NCBI RefSeq assembly: GCF_030651625.1 | Contig: NZ_JAUSCF010000009.1 | Span: 62,001 to 126,000 of the forward strand | DNA length: 64,000 nt | Direction: 5' to 3' | From: Hydrogenophaga sp. | GTDB lineage: Bacteria; Pseudomonadota; Gammaproteobacteria; Burkholderiales; Burkholderiaceae_C | Shown here: one piece after another, positions 28,722-38,119 of the stretch | How positions within the stretch are numbered: position 1 is the stretch's first letter | Layout: each line of letters begins with the position of its first letter | Program-made: the position numbers and the translations under genes | The notes under the pieces: model-generated | Seen by the model: the letters and a program-made list of their open reading frames with translations, nothing else | What the model was told of the DNA's origin: nothing | Database searches by the model: none

Positions 28722-28798
28722 GGTTTGTCTCCGTCGTTGGGGGGTGTGCTCGGAAGTTTATCCTTGCAGACCTCGAAACACGGACAACCGGAGCAAAC

Positions 28799-29176
28799 AT
28801 GCAAGACGAGCAGTACGAACGGGGTCTGGCGACCCGCCGACAGGTCATGGGCGACGAATTTGTCGACCGCGCGCTGGGCGGCGCCACGCCTTTCACCCAG
28901 CCCATCCAGGAGCACATCTCGCGCGCGGCCTGGGGCGACGTGTGGCAGCGTGAAGGCCTGGACCGAAAGACACGCAGCCTCATCACCGTGGCTATGCTCA
29001 CGGCATTGGGCAAGCAGCACGAACTCAAGGGTCACGTGCGTGGTGCGCTCAACAACGGTGCCACGCCGCAGGAGTTGCAAGAGGTGCTGCTGCATGCAGC
29101 GGTCTATTGCGGCATCCCGACCGCCGTAGAGGCTTTCCGCACGGCAGGCGAAGTGGTCGGCAACGGTGAGCTTTGA
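28799..29176 (+). CDS. Carboxymuconolactone decarboxylase family protein (PcaC-like)
   Basis: This 125-residue all-helical protein has the PcaC-type pattern: WGDVWQREGLDRKTRSLITVAMLTALG, HVRGALNNGATPQELQEVLLHAAVYCGIPTA. The family includes 4-carboxymuconolactone decarboxylase of the protocatechuate pathway, but no other pca gene is nearby, so that role is not supported. It lacks the CxxC of AhpD. A weak ribosome site (CGGAGC) precedes the ATG. Confidence 0.88.
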   Translation: MQDEQYERGLATRRQVMGDEFVDRALGGATPFTQPIQEHISRAAWGDVWQREGLDRKTRSLITVAMLTALGKQHELKGHVRGALNNGATPQELQEVLLHAAVYCGIPTAVEAFRTAGEVVGNGEL

Positions 29177-29300
29177 GCAGGATCAAGCCTTCAACTGATT
29201 GTTGCCCTTCAGGCCTTGTTCTTTTGTTTTGGCGCTTGCCATGATTTCTGCACCGGGGCAGCATGCTCGCTGGTCGAAATCCACTTTCAAGGAAACCCTC

Positions 29301-30284
29301 ATGTCATTTTCTCTCAGACACCTCATCGGCCGTGTGCTGCCGGTGGCGCTGGCTTTGAGCGCTGCCTTTGCCGCGACGCCATCATTGGCCCAGGCATCCA
29401 CGCGCATTCTTGTGGGGTTCCCCGCCGGGGGTGGCACCGACGCCATTGCCCGCATTCTGGGGGAGCGCCTGAAGGACGAACTTGGCGCGCCCGTGGTGGT
29501 GGAGAACAAGGCGGGTGCCGGCGGCCAGATCGCTGCCCAGACGTTGAAGACGGCGGCTCCTGATGGCCACACGCTGTTCCTGAGTCATGACCACAGCATC
29601 ACCATCCTGCCGCTGGTCATGAAGAACCCGGGCTACGACCCGGCCAAGGACTTCGTTCCCGTGGCGGGCTTTGCCACCTTCGTGAATGCCATTGCCCTCT
29701 CGGGCGGCACGCCGGCCACCAGTTTCACCGCCTACCTGGACTGGGTGCGGCAACAGGGGGGAGGCAAAGGCGCGGTCGGTATCCCGGCGCCCGCCTCGGT
29801 GCCTCAGTTTCTGGTTCAGGAGGTTGCGCGAAAGAACGGCCTCGACCTCATCACCGCGCCCTATCGGGGCAGTGCACCCATGATGACCGACATGCTGGGC
29901 AACCAGATCGCAGCTGGCGTGGCGTCCATCCCGGACTTCATCGAGAACCACAAGGCCGGCAAGCTGCGCGTCGTGGCGGTCATGGGCACCCAGCGTCAGG
30001 CCGCCATGCCCGAGGTACCCACCTTCGCCGAGCTCGGTCTGGCAGGCTTTGAAGAAGTGCCGTATTACGGCCTGTTTGCGCCCGCCGGCACGCCCCAGGC
30101 CACGCTGGACCGTCTCGCCACCGCGGTGCAAAAGGCGATCGCCCAGCCCGACGTGCGTGACAAGCTCACCGCCATGGGCCTGACGGTGGGCTACATGAGC
30201 GGCGAACAACTCGGCGCACGCGAGCAAGCCTACGGCAAGGTCTGGTCCAGGATCATCAAGGACAGCGGCTTCCAGCCGCAATAA
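29301..30284 (+). CDS. Bug/TctC-family periplasmic binding protein
   Basis: This 327-residue binding protein has a signal peptide (cleavage after SLAQA). The Bug motifs are ILVGFPAGGGTDAIARILG, VVENKAGAGGQIAAQ, and PYRGSAPMMTDMLGNQI. I chose the ATG at 29301, which follows AAGGAAACC as ribosome site. No tripartite permease genes are close, so it is an orphan binding protein, as is common in Comamonadaceae. The ligand is unknown. Confidence 0.93.
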   Translation: MSFSLRHLIGRVLPVALALSAAFAATPSLAQASTRILVGFPAGGGTDAIARILGERLKDELGAPVVVENKAGAGGQIAAQTLKTAAPDGHTLFLSHDHSITILPLVMKNPGYDPAKDFVPVAGFATFVNAIALSGGTPATSFTAYLDWVRQQGGGKGAVGIPAPASVPQFLVQEVARKNGLDLITAPYRGSAPMMTDMLGNQIAAGVASIPDFIENHKAGKLRVVAVMGTQRQAAMPEVPTFAELGLAGFEEVPYYGLFAPAGTPQATLDRLATAVQKAIAQPDVRDKLTAMGLTVGYMSGEQLGAREQAYGKVWSRIIKDSGFQPQ

Positions 30285-30318
30285 GCAAGCACACGGGTCT
30301 TTGGCAACCCTCAAGGGC

Positions 30319-30393
30319 ACTCGCGGAACCGGCACTGCCGGGCCGCTGAGTGCGCCCCCTGCAAGGGGGTGACGCCGGAGCCGGCGCGGGGGT
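30319..30393. repeat. GC-rich repeat copy between the Bug gene and the PAS-LuxR gene
   Basis: The copy reads AACCGGCACTGCCGGGCC, CCCCCTgcaAGGGGG, GCCGGAGCCGGCGCGGGGG and lies between two convergent genes. Same family as the other copies. Confidence 0.85.
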
Positions 30394-30432
30394 GAACCAA
30401 GTCCTTGAGCGGGGGTGTTCCAAATCTTTGGG

Positions 30433-31014
30433 TCAGCCCGCAATCAATCGGTGTACCAGATCCGGCGTGCTGTGGGCCTGGTACTTGCGCATCAGGCGTG
30501 CCCGGTAAATTTCCACGGTGCGCGGGCTGATTCCGAGCGCCTTGCCGATCTCCTTGCTGGTGAGGCCACCCATCAGGAAGGCCGCCACTTCGCGCTCGCG
30601 GGCGGTGAGTTCGGCCTTGACCGCGCGGCGCGAGCTCAGGTCCTCGAAGCTCCAGATGCCTGCTTCGTGTGGGGCATCCCGGCGCAAGGCGCGACCGGTC
30701 ACATGGCACCAGAAGGTCTCCCCCTTGAACCGGCCGTCCACCCGCTTCATGATGCGATCGTCCGCGTACGTGCCGGCGCGCCCCAGCAGGGGCGAGATGC
30801 GCGCACCCGTGCGCTCGTACTCGTCGGCGCTGGGGTAGAGGATCTGGAAGCTCTGGCCCACGAGCTGGTCGCGCGTGGCGCCAAACATCTCGCACAACAC
30901 CTGGTTGCAGTCGACCATGGCGCGCTGCCGCGAAAGCGCCAGTCCGACCGGTGCCAGTTCAAACGCCAGGCGGTAGTCGATGTCCAGTTGATCCGGGGAG
31001 TCAGGGTTAGTCAT
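30433..31014 (-). CDS. PAS-domain LuxR-type transcriptional regulator
   Basis: This 193-residue regulator has an N-terminal PAS sensor domain (about 10-120; FELAPVGLALSRQ, SFQILYPSADEYE). A C-terminal LuxR/FixJ-type helix-turn-helix follows (about 130-190; LTAREREVAAFLMGGLTSKEIGKALGISPRTVEIYR). It lacks a receiver domain, so it probably senses directly through PAS. It is divergent from scoAB, and a perfect inverted repeat lies in the shared promoter region. Control of the CoA-transferase and of itself is a reasonable inference. Confidence 0.92.
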   Translation of the reverse strand: MTNPDSPDQLDIDYRLAFELAPVGLALSRQRAMVDCNQVLCEMFGATRDQLVGQSFQILYPSADEYERTGARISPLLGRAGTYADDRIMKRVDGRFKGETFWCHVTGRALRRDAPHEAGIWSFEDLSSRRAVKAELTAREREVAAFLMGGLTSKEIGKALGISPRTVEIYRARLMRKYQAHSTPDLVHRLIAG

Positions 31015-31023
31015 TACGGCAAA

Positions 31024-31043
31024 CTACGTATGTCGTTACGTAG
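31024..31043. promoter_or_regulatory. Inverted repeat operator candidate between the PAS-LuxR gene and scoA
   Basis: A perfect 7-bp inverted repeat with 6-nt spacer (CTACGTA-N6-TACGTAG) sits 10 nt from the regulator start and about 42 nt upstream of scoA. The symmetry suits a LuxR-type dimer. The position would let it control both divergent genes. Confidence 0.65.
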
Positions 31044-31084
31044 TATCGTATCGCCCATTCCCTTCAAATCATGGAGCCATCGAC

Positions 31085-31792
31085 GTGAACAAGATTTACC
31101 CGAGCGCAGCCGAAGCCCTCCAGGGCGTCGTCGCCGACGGCCAGCTCATGGCCGTGGGCGGATTCGGCCTTTGCGGCATTCCCGAAGCCCTGATCGACGC
31201 CCTGCGCGACAGCCAGGTCAAAGACCTGACCGTCATTTCCAACAATGCTGGCGTGGACGGCTTTGGTCTTGGCAAGCTGCTGGAGACGCGTCAGATCAGC
31301 AAAATGATTTCCAGCTACGTGGGAGAGAACAAGGAATTCGAGCGCCAGTACCTGGCCGGGGAACTGCAACTCGAATTCACGCCTCAGGGCACGCTGGCCG
31401 AGAAGCTGCGCGCCGGCGGTGCGGGTATTCCGGCCTTCTTCACCAAGACAGGCGTGGGCACCCTGGTGGCCGAAGGGAAGGAACTGCGCGAGTTCGATGG
31501 CGAAACCTATGTGATGGAGCGCTCCCTCGTTCCTGAGGTGTCGCTGGTCAAGGCGCACCGGGCCGACAAGTCGGGCAACCTGCAATTCCGCTACACCGCG
31601 CGCAATTTCAACCCGGCGGTGGCCATGGCGGGCAAGATCTGTGTGGTCGAAGTGGAGGAAATCGTCGAAACCGGCGCGATCCACCCGGACCAGATCCATC
31701 TGCCCGGCATCTATGTGCACCGTATCGTGTTGAATGCGAGTCCTGAAAAACGCATCGAGAAACGCACCATCACTGAAAAGGCGGGAGTCTGA
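31085..31792 (+). CDS. scoA: 3-oxoacid CoA-transferase subunit A
   Basis: This 235-residue alpha subunit of a two-subunit CoA-transferase moves CoA from succinyl-CoA to a 3-oxoacid such as acetoacetate. The family pattern [18 protein letters not shown] and the glycine-rich segment [18 protein letters not shown] are clear. It starts with GTG, preceded by a GGAG site. The subunit B gene begins 3 nt after its stop. Assignment to succinyl-CoA:3-ketoacid transferase rather than another 3-oxoacid transferase is likely but not certain. Confidence 0.93.
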   Translation: MNKIYPSAAEALQGVVADGQLMAVGGFGLCGIPEALIDALRDSQVKDLTVISNNAGVDGFGLGKLLETRQISKMISSYVGENKEFERQYLAGELQLEFTPQGTLAEKLRAGGAGIPAFFTKTGVGTLVAEGKELREFDGETYVMERSLVPEVSLVKAHRADKSGNLQFRYTARNFNPAVAMAGKICVVEVEEIVETGAIHPDQIHLPGIYVHRIVLNASPEKRIEKRTITEKAGV

Positions 31793-31794
31793 AC

Positions 31795-32430
31795 ATGCCC
31801 TGGAACCAAGACCAAATGGCGGCCCGCGCCGCCCATGAACTGGAAGACGGCTTCTACGTCAACCTCGGCATCGGCATTCCCACGCTGGTGGCCAACCACA
31901 CCGGCAACAAGGAAGTCTGGCTGCAGAGCGAAAACGGCATGCTGGGCATTGGCGCTTTCCCGACCGAAGACGAGGTGGATGCCGACCTGATCAACGCCGG
32001 CAAGCAGACGGTGACCACGCTACCGGGCTCCAGCATCTTTGGTAGCCACGACAGCTTCGCCATGATCCGCGGCGGCAAGATCAACCTGTCCATCCTGGGC
32101 GCGATGCAGGTGAGCGAAAAAGGCGATCTGGCCAACTGGATGATCCCCGGCAAGATGGTCAAGGGCATGGGCGGCGCCATGGACCTTGTGGCGGGCGTGA
32201 AGCGCGTGATCGTGCTCATGGAGCACGTGGCCAGGAAGAAGGACGGCACCGAGGACATGAAGATCCTGCCGGCATGCACTTTGCCGCTGACGGGCGTGGG
32301 CGTGGTCGATCGCATCATCACCGACCTCGGTGTGATGGATGTGACACCGGAAGGGCTCAAACTGGTCGAACTCGCCCCCGGTGTGACACGCGAATTCATC
32401 CAGTCCAAGACGGGCGTCACGCTGGTCTGA
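31795..32430 (+). CDS. scoB: 3-oxoacid CoA-transferase subunit B
   Basis: This 211-residue beta subunit carries the catalytic glutamate, Glu46, in [12 protein letters not shown]. Other hallmarks are [13 protein letters not shown] and [15 protein letters not shown]. It is tightly coupled to scoA and completes the enzyme, which allows use of ketone bodies or turnover of polyhydroxybutyrate-derived acetoacetate. No thiolase or 3-hydroxybutyrate dehydrogenase gene is adjacent. Confidence 0.94.
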   Translation: MPWNQDQMAARAAHELEDGFYVNLGIGIPTLVANHTGNKEVWLQSENGMLGIGAFPTEDEVDADLINAGKQTVTTLPGSSIFGSHDSFAMIRGGKINLSILGAMQVSEKGDLANWMIPGKMVKGMGGAMDLVAGVKRVIVLMEHVARKKDGTEDMKILPACTLPLTGVGVVDRIITDLGVMDVTPEGLKLVELAPGVTREFIQSKTGVTLV

Positions 32431-32647
32431 TCGTTACAACGCCCCCGCTGCCTCGGGTGCGTGTTCCTTGTATCTCATACGCGGGCCCTGTGCGTGCCCG
32501 GTGGCCAAGCACCTGGCGCCCGCGTGACATGGCGTGCGTGAGGTTTTGCCGACAGCTAAATGCGGTCTTGTCCTACGCCCGCTTTCCGGCTGTTTCGATA
32601 TCGTCGGGTGCATCTCTACCTCACGACAAGAAACGCCGGAGAAACCC

Positions 32648-33100
32648 ATGGACAACATATTTGAGGCATTGCGCGAAAGCCACGAGATACAGCGTGCGCT
32701 GTGTCGGCAACTTGTGCGCATCAAGCCCGACGACGCACGCGCTCAATCCGTTTTCAGGGAGCTTCGCATCGAACTCGCAGCGCATGCGGCTGCCGAAGAG
32801 CGCTTCCTCTATGCGCAGATCCTGCTCGATGACATGGGGCTGAAATCGTCTCGACATGCGCTGGCCGAACACCACGACATTGACGAATGTGTGGAGTCGC
32901 TGGCCAAAGCGCGTGGCCAGCACGATCTGTGGCCAGACCTGGCCAAAAAGCTGTCACACGAAGTGCACCACCACCTGAGGGAGGAAGAACGCAAGTTCTT
33001 TCAGGTATCGGGGAAGATCCTGGGCGATCGGCAGAAGCAGTTGCTGGCCACCAAGTACCGCAAGGATCTCAAGCGCATGCGCGAGGTGGTGGCACCCTGA
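32648..33100 (+). CDS. Hemerythrin HHE-domain protein
   Basis: This 150-residue helical protein has histidine/glutamate pairs typical of a hemerythrin-like di-iron site: RESHEIQR, HAAAEERF, AEHHDIDECVE and EVHHHLREEERKFF. Relatives bind oxygen or NO or take part in iron and stress handling. I chose the ATG at 32648, where similarity begins. It is monocistronic. The 217-nt gap before it (32431-32647) shows nothing I can name. Confidence 0.88.
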   Translation: MDNIFEALRESHEIQRALCRQLVRIKPDDARAQSVFRELRIELAAHAAAEERFLYAQILLDDMGLKSSRHALAEHHDIDECVESLAKARGQHDLWPDLAKKLSHEVHHHLREEERKFFQVSGKILGDRQKQLLATKYRKDLKRMREVVAP

Positions 33101-33149
33101 TCCCTGGACATCGCCGTGCCGCCACGCGCGAGTGCTGTGAGGCGACCGA

Positions 33150-33223
33150 TGGAGCGGGTGAAGGGAATCGAACCCTCGTATGAAGCTTGGGAAGCTGCCG
33201 TTCTGCCATTGAACTACACCCGC
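33150..33223 (-). tRNA. tRNA-Gly(CCC)
   Basis: On the minus strand a 74-nt cloverleaf begins GCGGGTGTAGTTCAATGG and closely resembles E. coli glyU. The anticodon loop TTCCCAA gives anticodon CCC, the T-arm is GAGGGTTCGATTCCCTT, the acceptor stem pairs GCGGGTG with CACCCGC, and the CCA end is encoded. One C-U mismatch sits in the anticodon stem. Confidence 0.95.
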
Positions 33224-33356
33224 TGGGATGGATCGGATGATAACTCACCGGCACGACTCGACAGGCCAAGTGCACGAACTCTGACCGTTGCAACCATGCT
33301 CGTCCACCCCTAAAACCATGCAAGATTTTTCACGACCAACCTGCAAAGGAAATCCA

Positions 33357-33824
33357 ATGAAATTGATCAGACCAATTCCTGTTCTGATGGCCGGTGCGCT
33401 TGCGCTGGCCTTGGCCGGCTGTGGCACCACCGCTGGCCCGAGCGAGACCGGCGGCACCGTGATTGGTGGCGTGCTCGGCGGCGCACTGGGGTCGCAGGTG
33501 GGCGGAGGGCGCGGTCGTACCGCCGCGACGGTGGTCGGCGCCCTGATCGGCGCGAACATCGGCGCCAATGTCGGCCGTTCCATGGACAACACCGACCGGA
33601 TGCGCACCGCACAGGTATTCGAGACGGCACCCACCGGACAACCAACCCAGTGGGTCAACCCGGACACCCGCAACCAGTACAGTGTGACGCCCACCCGCAC
33701 CTACGATCGCGGTGGGGCACCATGCCGCGAATACACCATGCAGGTGATGATCGGCGGTCGTCCGGACACCGCGTATGGAACCGCCTGCCGTCAGCCTGAT
33801 GGCTCCTGGCAGGTGATGAACTGA
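33357..33824 (+). CDS. Glycine-zipper outer-membrane lipoprotein
   Basis: This 155-residue lipoprotein has a signal peptide and lipobox LALAGC (Cys about 22). A glycine-zipper stretch follows (VIGGVLGGALGSQVGG, then TVVGALIGANIGANVG), as in the 17-kDa surface antigen/2TM glycine-zipper family. The C-terminal domain has CREYTMQVMIGG...YGTACRQPDGSWQ. It is probably a structural envelope lipoprotein; no enzymatic role is indicated. The ATG follows AAAGGAAATCC. Confidence 0.9.
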   Translation: MKLIRPIPVLMAGALALALAGCGTTAGPSETGGTVIGGVLGGALGSQVGGGRGRTAATVVGALIGANIGANVGRSMDNTDRMRTAQVFETAPTGQPTQWVNPDTRNQYSVTPTRTYDRGGAPCREYTMQVMIGGRPDTAYGTACRQPDGSWQVMN

Positions 33825-33906
33825 TCAGTGCCGGATCGAGCACTGATCTTCCTGTTGTGCTTGATCGGCGCCGGAGCGCAATTCGCCGCGAACGGAAGTG
33901 CCCCCT

Positions 33907-34011
33907 ATCCAGTGGCGACAAGGGTCCGGCTCCGCCGGCCCGAGCCGCCGTCCCCCTCCAAGCCGAAGGCGCCAGAGGGGGAGGCCGCATCAGCGGCGCA
34001 GGGGGTGGAAG
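33907..34011. repeat. GC-rich repeat copy between lipoprotein and gabD genes
   Basis: The copy has GGTCCGGCTCCGCCGGCCC, a CCCCCTC...GAGGGGG stem with a longer internal loop, and GCATCAGCGGCGCAGGGGG. It lies in the 209-nt gap between two convergent genes. Confidence 0.8.
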
Positions 34012-34033
34012 CCTGCCCTGCGCAGGCGGTGCT

Positions 34034-35512
34034 TCACTTCAGGATATCGCCCAGGCAGAGGTATTTGATCTCGACGTAATCGTCCATCCCGTGGTGTGAG
34101 CCTTCCCGACCCAGGCCGGATTGCTTCACACCGCCAAACGGCACATGCTCCGTGGCCAGAATACCCACGTTGATGCCGACCATGCCGTATTCCAGCGCCT
34201 CGGCCACGCGGTAGATCCGACCAATGTCACGGCTGTAGAAGTAGCTGGCCAGGCCGAACTCGGTGTTGTTGGCGGCATCGATGGCTTCCTGCTCGGTGGT
34301 GAACTTGAACACAGGCGCAAACGGGCCGAAGGTCTCTTCCTTGGCGCAGAGCATGTCAGCGGTCGCATCGGCCACCACGGTGGGTTCAAAGAACTGGCCT
34401 TCCAGCCGCTTGCCACCCGCCACCACTCGGGCACCTTTGGCCACGGCGTCGTCCACGTGGCGCTGCACTTTCACCAACGCGGCCTCTTCGATCAGCGGGC
34501 CCTGGTTCACGCCGTCTTCAAAGCCGTTGCCGACCTTGGCCGTTTTCACCTTGGCCGCAAATTTGGTGACGAACTCGTCGTAAACGCCTTCTTGTACGTA
34601 CAGCCGGTTGGAGCACACGCAGGTCTGGCCGGCGTTGCGGTACTTGCTGGCAAATGCGCCTTCCACGGCGGAGTCGATGTCGGCGTCGTTGAACACGATG
34701 AAAGGTGCATTACCGCCCAGTTCGAGAGACATTTTTTTCACTGTCGGCGCACTCTGCGCCATCAAGATGCGGCCCACTTCGGTGGAGCCGGTGAAGCTGA
34801 TGTGGCGCACCACATCGCTGGCGCACAACACCTTGCCTACCGCAATCGAATTCTGGTCGTCTGCCGTGATCATGTTCAGCACGCCCGCCGGAATGCCGGC
34901 GCGAATCGCCAGCTCGGCGGCGGCAAGGGCAGTCAACGGTGTGAGTTCAGCCGGTTTGATGATGACGGGGCAACCTGCTGCCAACGCCGGTGCCACCTTG
35001 CGTGTGATCATGGCCAGCGGGAAGTTCCAGGGGGTGATGGCTGCGCACACACCAATGGGTTGCTTGAGCACCATGAGGCGGCGGTTGTTGTCGAATTGGG
35101 GCAGGGTCTCGCCGTTCACACGCTTGGCTTCTTCGGCAAACCATTCCACGAAGCTGGCGCCGTAGGCCACTTCGCCCTTGGCTTCTGGCAAGGGCTTGCC
35201 CTGTTCGGCGGTCATGATGCGGCCCAGGTCGTCCTGGTTGGCCATGAGCAGGTCGTACCACTTGCGCAGGATGATGCTGCGCTCCTTGGCAGTCTTGTTC
35301 TTCCAGATGGGCCAGGCGGCATTGGCGGCGGCAATGGCGGCTTCTGCGTCTGCGGGGCCAAGATTGGCCACATCTGCCAGCTTCAGGCCTGTGGCCGGAT
35401 CCAGTACGTCGAAGCGGCTGTTGCCCTTGACCCATTCACCGTCGATCAGGGCGTCGGTCTTGAGCAGGGTGGGGTCTTTCAGCAGGGAAAGCGGGGATGT
35501 CTTCATGTCCAT
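34034..35512 (-). CDS. gabD: Succinate-semialdehyde dehydrogenase (NADP)
   Basis: This 492-residue aldehyde dehydrogenase oxidises succinate semialdehyde to succinate, the last step of GABA breakdown. Features include ITPWNFPLAMITRKVAPALAAG, the NAD(P) glycine motif FTGSTEVGR, LELGGNAPFIVF, and catalytic Cys in NAGQTCVCSNR. The RNAGQTCVC...RLYVQ pattern and overall length match GabD well. It lies upstream of the PatD-like dehydrogenase and Ydc-type transporter but reads on the same strand after them, so a shared polyamine/GABA route is likely. Substrate identity is by family resemblance. Confidence 0.92.
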   Translation of the reverse strand: MDMKTSPLSLLKDPTLLKTDALIDGEWVKGNSRFDVLDPATGLKLADVANLGPADAEAAIAAANAAWPIWKNKTAKERSIILRKWYDLLMANQDDLGRIMTAEQGKPLPEAKGEVAYGASFVEWFAEEAKRVNGETLPQFDNNRRLMVLKQPIGVCAAITPWNFPLAMITRKVAPALAAGCPVIIKPAELTPLTALAAAELAIRAGIPAGVLNMITADDQNSIAVGKVLCASDVVRHISFTGSTEVGRILMAQSAPTVKKMSLELGGNAPFIVFNDADIDSAVEGAFASKYRNAGQTCVCSNRLYVQEGVYDEFVTKFAAKVKTAKVGNGFEDGVNQGPLIEEAALVKVQRHVDDAVAKGARVVAGGKRLEGQFFEPTVVADATADMLCAKEETFGPFAPVFKFTTEQEAIDAANNTEFGLASYFYSRDIGRIYRVAEALEYGMVGINVGILATEHVPFGGVKQSGLGREGSHHGMDDYVEIKYLCLGDILK

Positions 35513-35793
35513 GGGGATGTCTCGCTCGGTTTGGAAGAAACACTAGGTTAGCGCCAAAGGCGCTCGTGCGCCGTCACCAGTGTTTGACACCTGGCGGCAG
35601 CACACACAATATTGCGAACAGAAGGATAGCGCCCTGCGGGACAGGACGGCAGCTGGTAATGCAGGCCAGGGGCACCTTGAGGAGGTCGCAGCCCACCAGA
35701 TTCAGGCCGCGACAGGCATGCACGTCGACGTGGATCGTGGCCACCTGACCGTCAGCGCTCCATTGGAGGATTACGCCGAGGGGATTCGCTGGC
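35513..35793. other. 281-nt gap with no recognisable gene
   Basis: Between gabD and the PatD-like gene there is one 74-codon open frame on the plus strand (35580-35804). It ends inside the neighbouring gene's 3' end and I recognise nothing in it. The gabD promoter should lie here, because gabD starts at 35512 on the minus strand. No clear repeat or terminator was seen. Confidence 0.5.
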
Positions 35794-37248
35794 TCAGAGC
35801 TTGACCATGACGTGGCGCGGGACGGTGTAGTCCTCCAGCGCGTACATGGACATGTCCTTGCCGTAGCCGGAGGACTTGAGCCCGCCGTGCGGCATTTCGT
35901 TGACCAGCATGAAGTGCGTGTTGATCCAGGTGCAACCGTACTGCAGCTGCTTGGCCACGCGCATGGCTTTGGAAACGTCCTGGGTCCAGACGCTGGAGGC
36001 CAGGCCGTAGTCGGAGTCGTTGGCCCAGCCCACCACCTGCTCGGCATCGGAAAAGCGCGTGACCGAGACCACGGGGCCAAAGACCTCACGGCGTACGATC
36101 TCGTCGTCCTGTCTGGCGCCGGCGATCACAGTGGGTTCGTAGAAGTAGCCATTGCCCTGGCGCAGCTTGCCGCCGGTGGTGACTTCCATGTGGCCGGACA
36201 TCTGCGCTCGCTCGACAAAGCTGGCTACGCGGTTGCGCTGGCGGTCGGAGATCAGCGGTCCGAGCTCCACACCGTCCTCGTCCTGCATGCCCATTTTGAG
36301 CGTGGACACGGCACTGGTCAGCTCTGCGACCAGCTTCTCATAGATCTTGGGGCCGGCGTAGATGCGGCAGGCGGCGGTGCAGTCCTGACCGGCGTTGTAG
36401 TAGCCGAATGTGCGCACACCGGACACCACTTCCGCGAGGTTGGCGTCGTCAAACACGATGACCGGGGCCTTGCCGCCAAGCTCCAGATGGGTGCGCTTGA
36501 GTGTGCCCGAGGCGGCCTGCAGGATCTTGCGGCCCGTTGAGACGTCGCCGGTGACCGAAACCATGCGCACCTGGGGATGCTCCACCAGGGGCTGACCTAC
36601 GCTGGCGCCGCGGCCGCAGATCACATTGAGAACGCCCTTGGGCAGGATCTCGGCGGCCAGACGGCCGAACAGCAGGGCGGTCAGCGGCGTCTGCTCGCTG
36701 GGTTTGAGCACCACGGTGTTGCCTGCGGCCAGCGCGGGTGCGGCCTTCCAGGCGGCCATCATGAGCGGGTAATTCCAGGGGGCGATGGATGCCACCACGC
36801 CGATGGGGTCGCGCCGGATCATGCTGGTGTGGCCGGCCAGGTATTCGCCTGCGATGGAGCCAGTCATGCAGCGCGCCGCACCCGCGAAATACCGGAAGCA
36901 GTCGGCGATGGCCGGTATCTCGTCATCCAGGGCGCGGGCATAGGGCTTGCCGCAGTTGAGCGACTCCAGGCGTGCGAACTGGGCGGCGTTGGCTTCGATC
37001 ACGTCGGCCAGCTTGAGCAGCAGATTGCTGCGCTCGGCCGGTGTGGTCTGCGACCAGGATTCCCAGGCGCGGCTGGCGGCCGAGACTGCGCGTGCCACCT
37101 GCTCGGGCGAGGCTTCGCGCACGGTGCACAGCACCTCGCCGGTGGCCGGATTGAGGATGGGTTCTTCGGCGCCTTCGCCGCGGACCACCTGCTGGTCGAT
37201 CAGCAGTTCGGTGGGGAACTGGAGGGTGGGTTCGGTGGGGTGTCCCAT
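35794..37248 (-). CDS. patD: Gamma-aminobutyraldehyde dehydrogenase (PatD/YdcW-like)
   Basis: This 484-residue aldehyde dehydrogenase probably oxidises 4-aminobutanal to GABA in putrescine breakdown. The catalytic region [20 protein letters not shown] matches the pattern of E. coli YdcW/Pat[23 protein letters not shown] and [17 protein letters not shown] are also present. It is the last gene of a five-gene run after four ABC transporter genes, the same order as E. coli ydcSTUVW, which supports the assignment. It lies 49 nt after the last permease gene. Confidence 0.88.
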   Translation of the reverse strand: MGHPTEPTLQFPTELLIDQQVVRGEGAEEPILNPATGEVLCTVREASPEQVARAVSAASRAWESWSQTTPAERSNLLLKLADVIEANAAQFARLESLNCGKPYARALDDEIPAIADCFRYFAGAARCMTGSIAGEYLAGHTSMIRRDPIGVVASIAPWNYPLMMAAWKAAPALAAGNTVVLKPSEQTPLTALLFGRLAAEILPKGVLNVICGRGASVGQPLVEHPQVRMVSVTGDVSTGRKILQAASGTLKRTHLELGGKAPVIVFDDANLAEVVSGVRTFGYYNAGQDCTAACRIYAGPKIYEKLVAELTSAVSTLKMGMQDEDGVELGPLISDRQRNRVASFVERAQMSGHMEVTTGGKLRQGNGYFYEPTVIAGARQDDEIVRREVFGPVVSVTRFSDAEQVVGWANDSDYGLASSVWTQDVSKAMRVAKQLQYGCTWINTHFMLVNEMPHGGLKSSGYGKDMSMYALEDYTVPRHVMVKL

Positions 37249-37297
37249 GATCTGGTCTCCTGGATGGGCTGGTGAATGAGGTGGACGGGAGGACCGC

Positions 37298-38119
37298 TCA
37301 GCGGTTCTGGCTGTCTTCGTCGGCGCGGGTCAGCCAGTAGGCCGCCACGATGGGGATGAAGGTCAGCGCGATCATGATCACGGCGACCACATTGGTCACG
37401 GGCCGCTGGCGCGGACGGATCAGCTCCTGAAACATCCAGATCGGCAGCGTGGTCTGCTGGCCGGCGGTGAAAGTGGTGACGATGACCTCGTCAAAGCTGA
37501 GCGCAAAGGCCAGCAGGCCGCCGGCCAGCAGGGCCGAACCCAATTGCGGCAACAGCACGTGGCGGAAGGTCTGGAACGCGTTGGCACCCAGGTCCATGGA
37601 GGCCTCGATCAGCGCCGGGCTGATACGGCGCAGCCGCGCCACCGCGTTGTTGTAGACCACCACCACGCAGAAGGTCGCGTGGCCGATCACGATGGTCCAG
37701 AAGCTGAAGGGGATCTCCATCGTGTGGTACGACGAGCGCAGCGCGATGCCGGTGATGACGCCGGGCAGGGCGATGGGCAGGATGAGCAGCAGATTGACGG
37801 CATCGCGGCCGAAGAACTGTGTGCGTGCCAGTGCGCCGGCGGCCAGGGTGCCCAGCACCATGGCAATGCCCGTGGCCCACAGCGCGACCTGGAAGGACAG
37901 CTTCATCGCGTCCCACACGTCCTGACGCTCCATGGCGACGCCGAACCACTGCGTGGTCAGACCCGGCGGCGGAAAGACGTAGCTCTTGTCCTCGCTGCTG
38001 AAGGCGTAGAGGATGATGAGCGCCAGCGGGATGTGCAGGAACAGCACGCCGGCCCAGGTGGCCAGCCTCAAGCCCCAGGAGGCGCCACGCTGCGGTTTGG
38101 AAAACTTGTCAGAGCGCAT
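37298..38119 (-). CDS. Polyamine-type ABC transporter permease (YdcV/PotC-like)
   Basis: This 273-residue inner-membrane permease has about six helices and the EAA loop [23 protein letters not shown], which contacts the ATPase. The [28 protein letters not shown] start is typical of PotC/PotI/YdcV proteins. It overlaps the preceding permease gene by 11 nt. It pairs with that subunit to form the channel. Confidence 0.93.
   Translation of the reverse strand: MRSDKFSKPQRGASWGLRLATWAGVLFLHIPLALIILYAFSSEDKSYVFPPPGLTTQWFGVAMERQDVWDAMKLSFQVALWATGIAMVLGTLAAGALARTQFFGRDAVNLLLILPIALPGVITGIALRSSYHTMEIPFSFWTIVIGHATFCVVVVYNNAVARLRRISPALIEASMDLGANAFQTFRHVLLPQLGSALLAGGLLAFALSFDEVIVTTFTAGQQTTLPIWMFQELIRPRQRPVTNVVAVIMIALTFIPIVAAYWLTRADEDSQNR

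Noticed and set aside
28799..29176. Assignment as PcaC of the protocatechuate pathway
   Set aside because: No other pca gene is in the neighbourhood and the family is functionally broad, so only the family name is given.
35580..35804. 74-codon open frame on the plus strand between two dehydrogenase genes
   Set aside because: Not recognised, no clear ribosome site, and its end overlaps the PatD-like gene on the other strand; treated as chance in GC-rich DNA.
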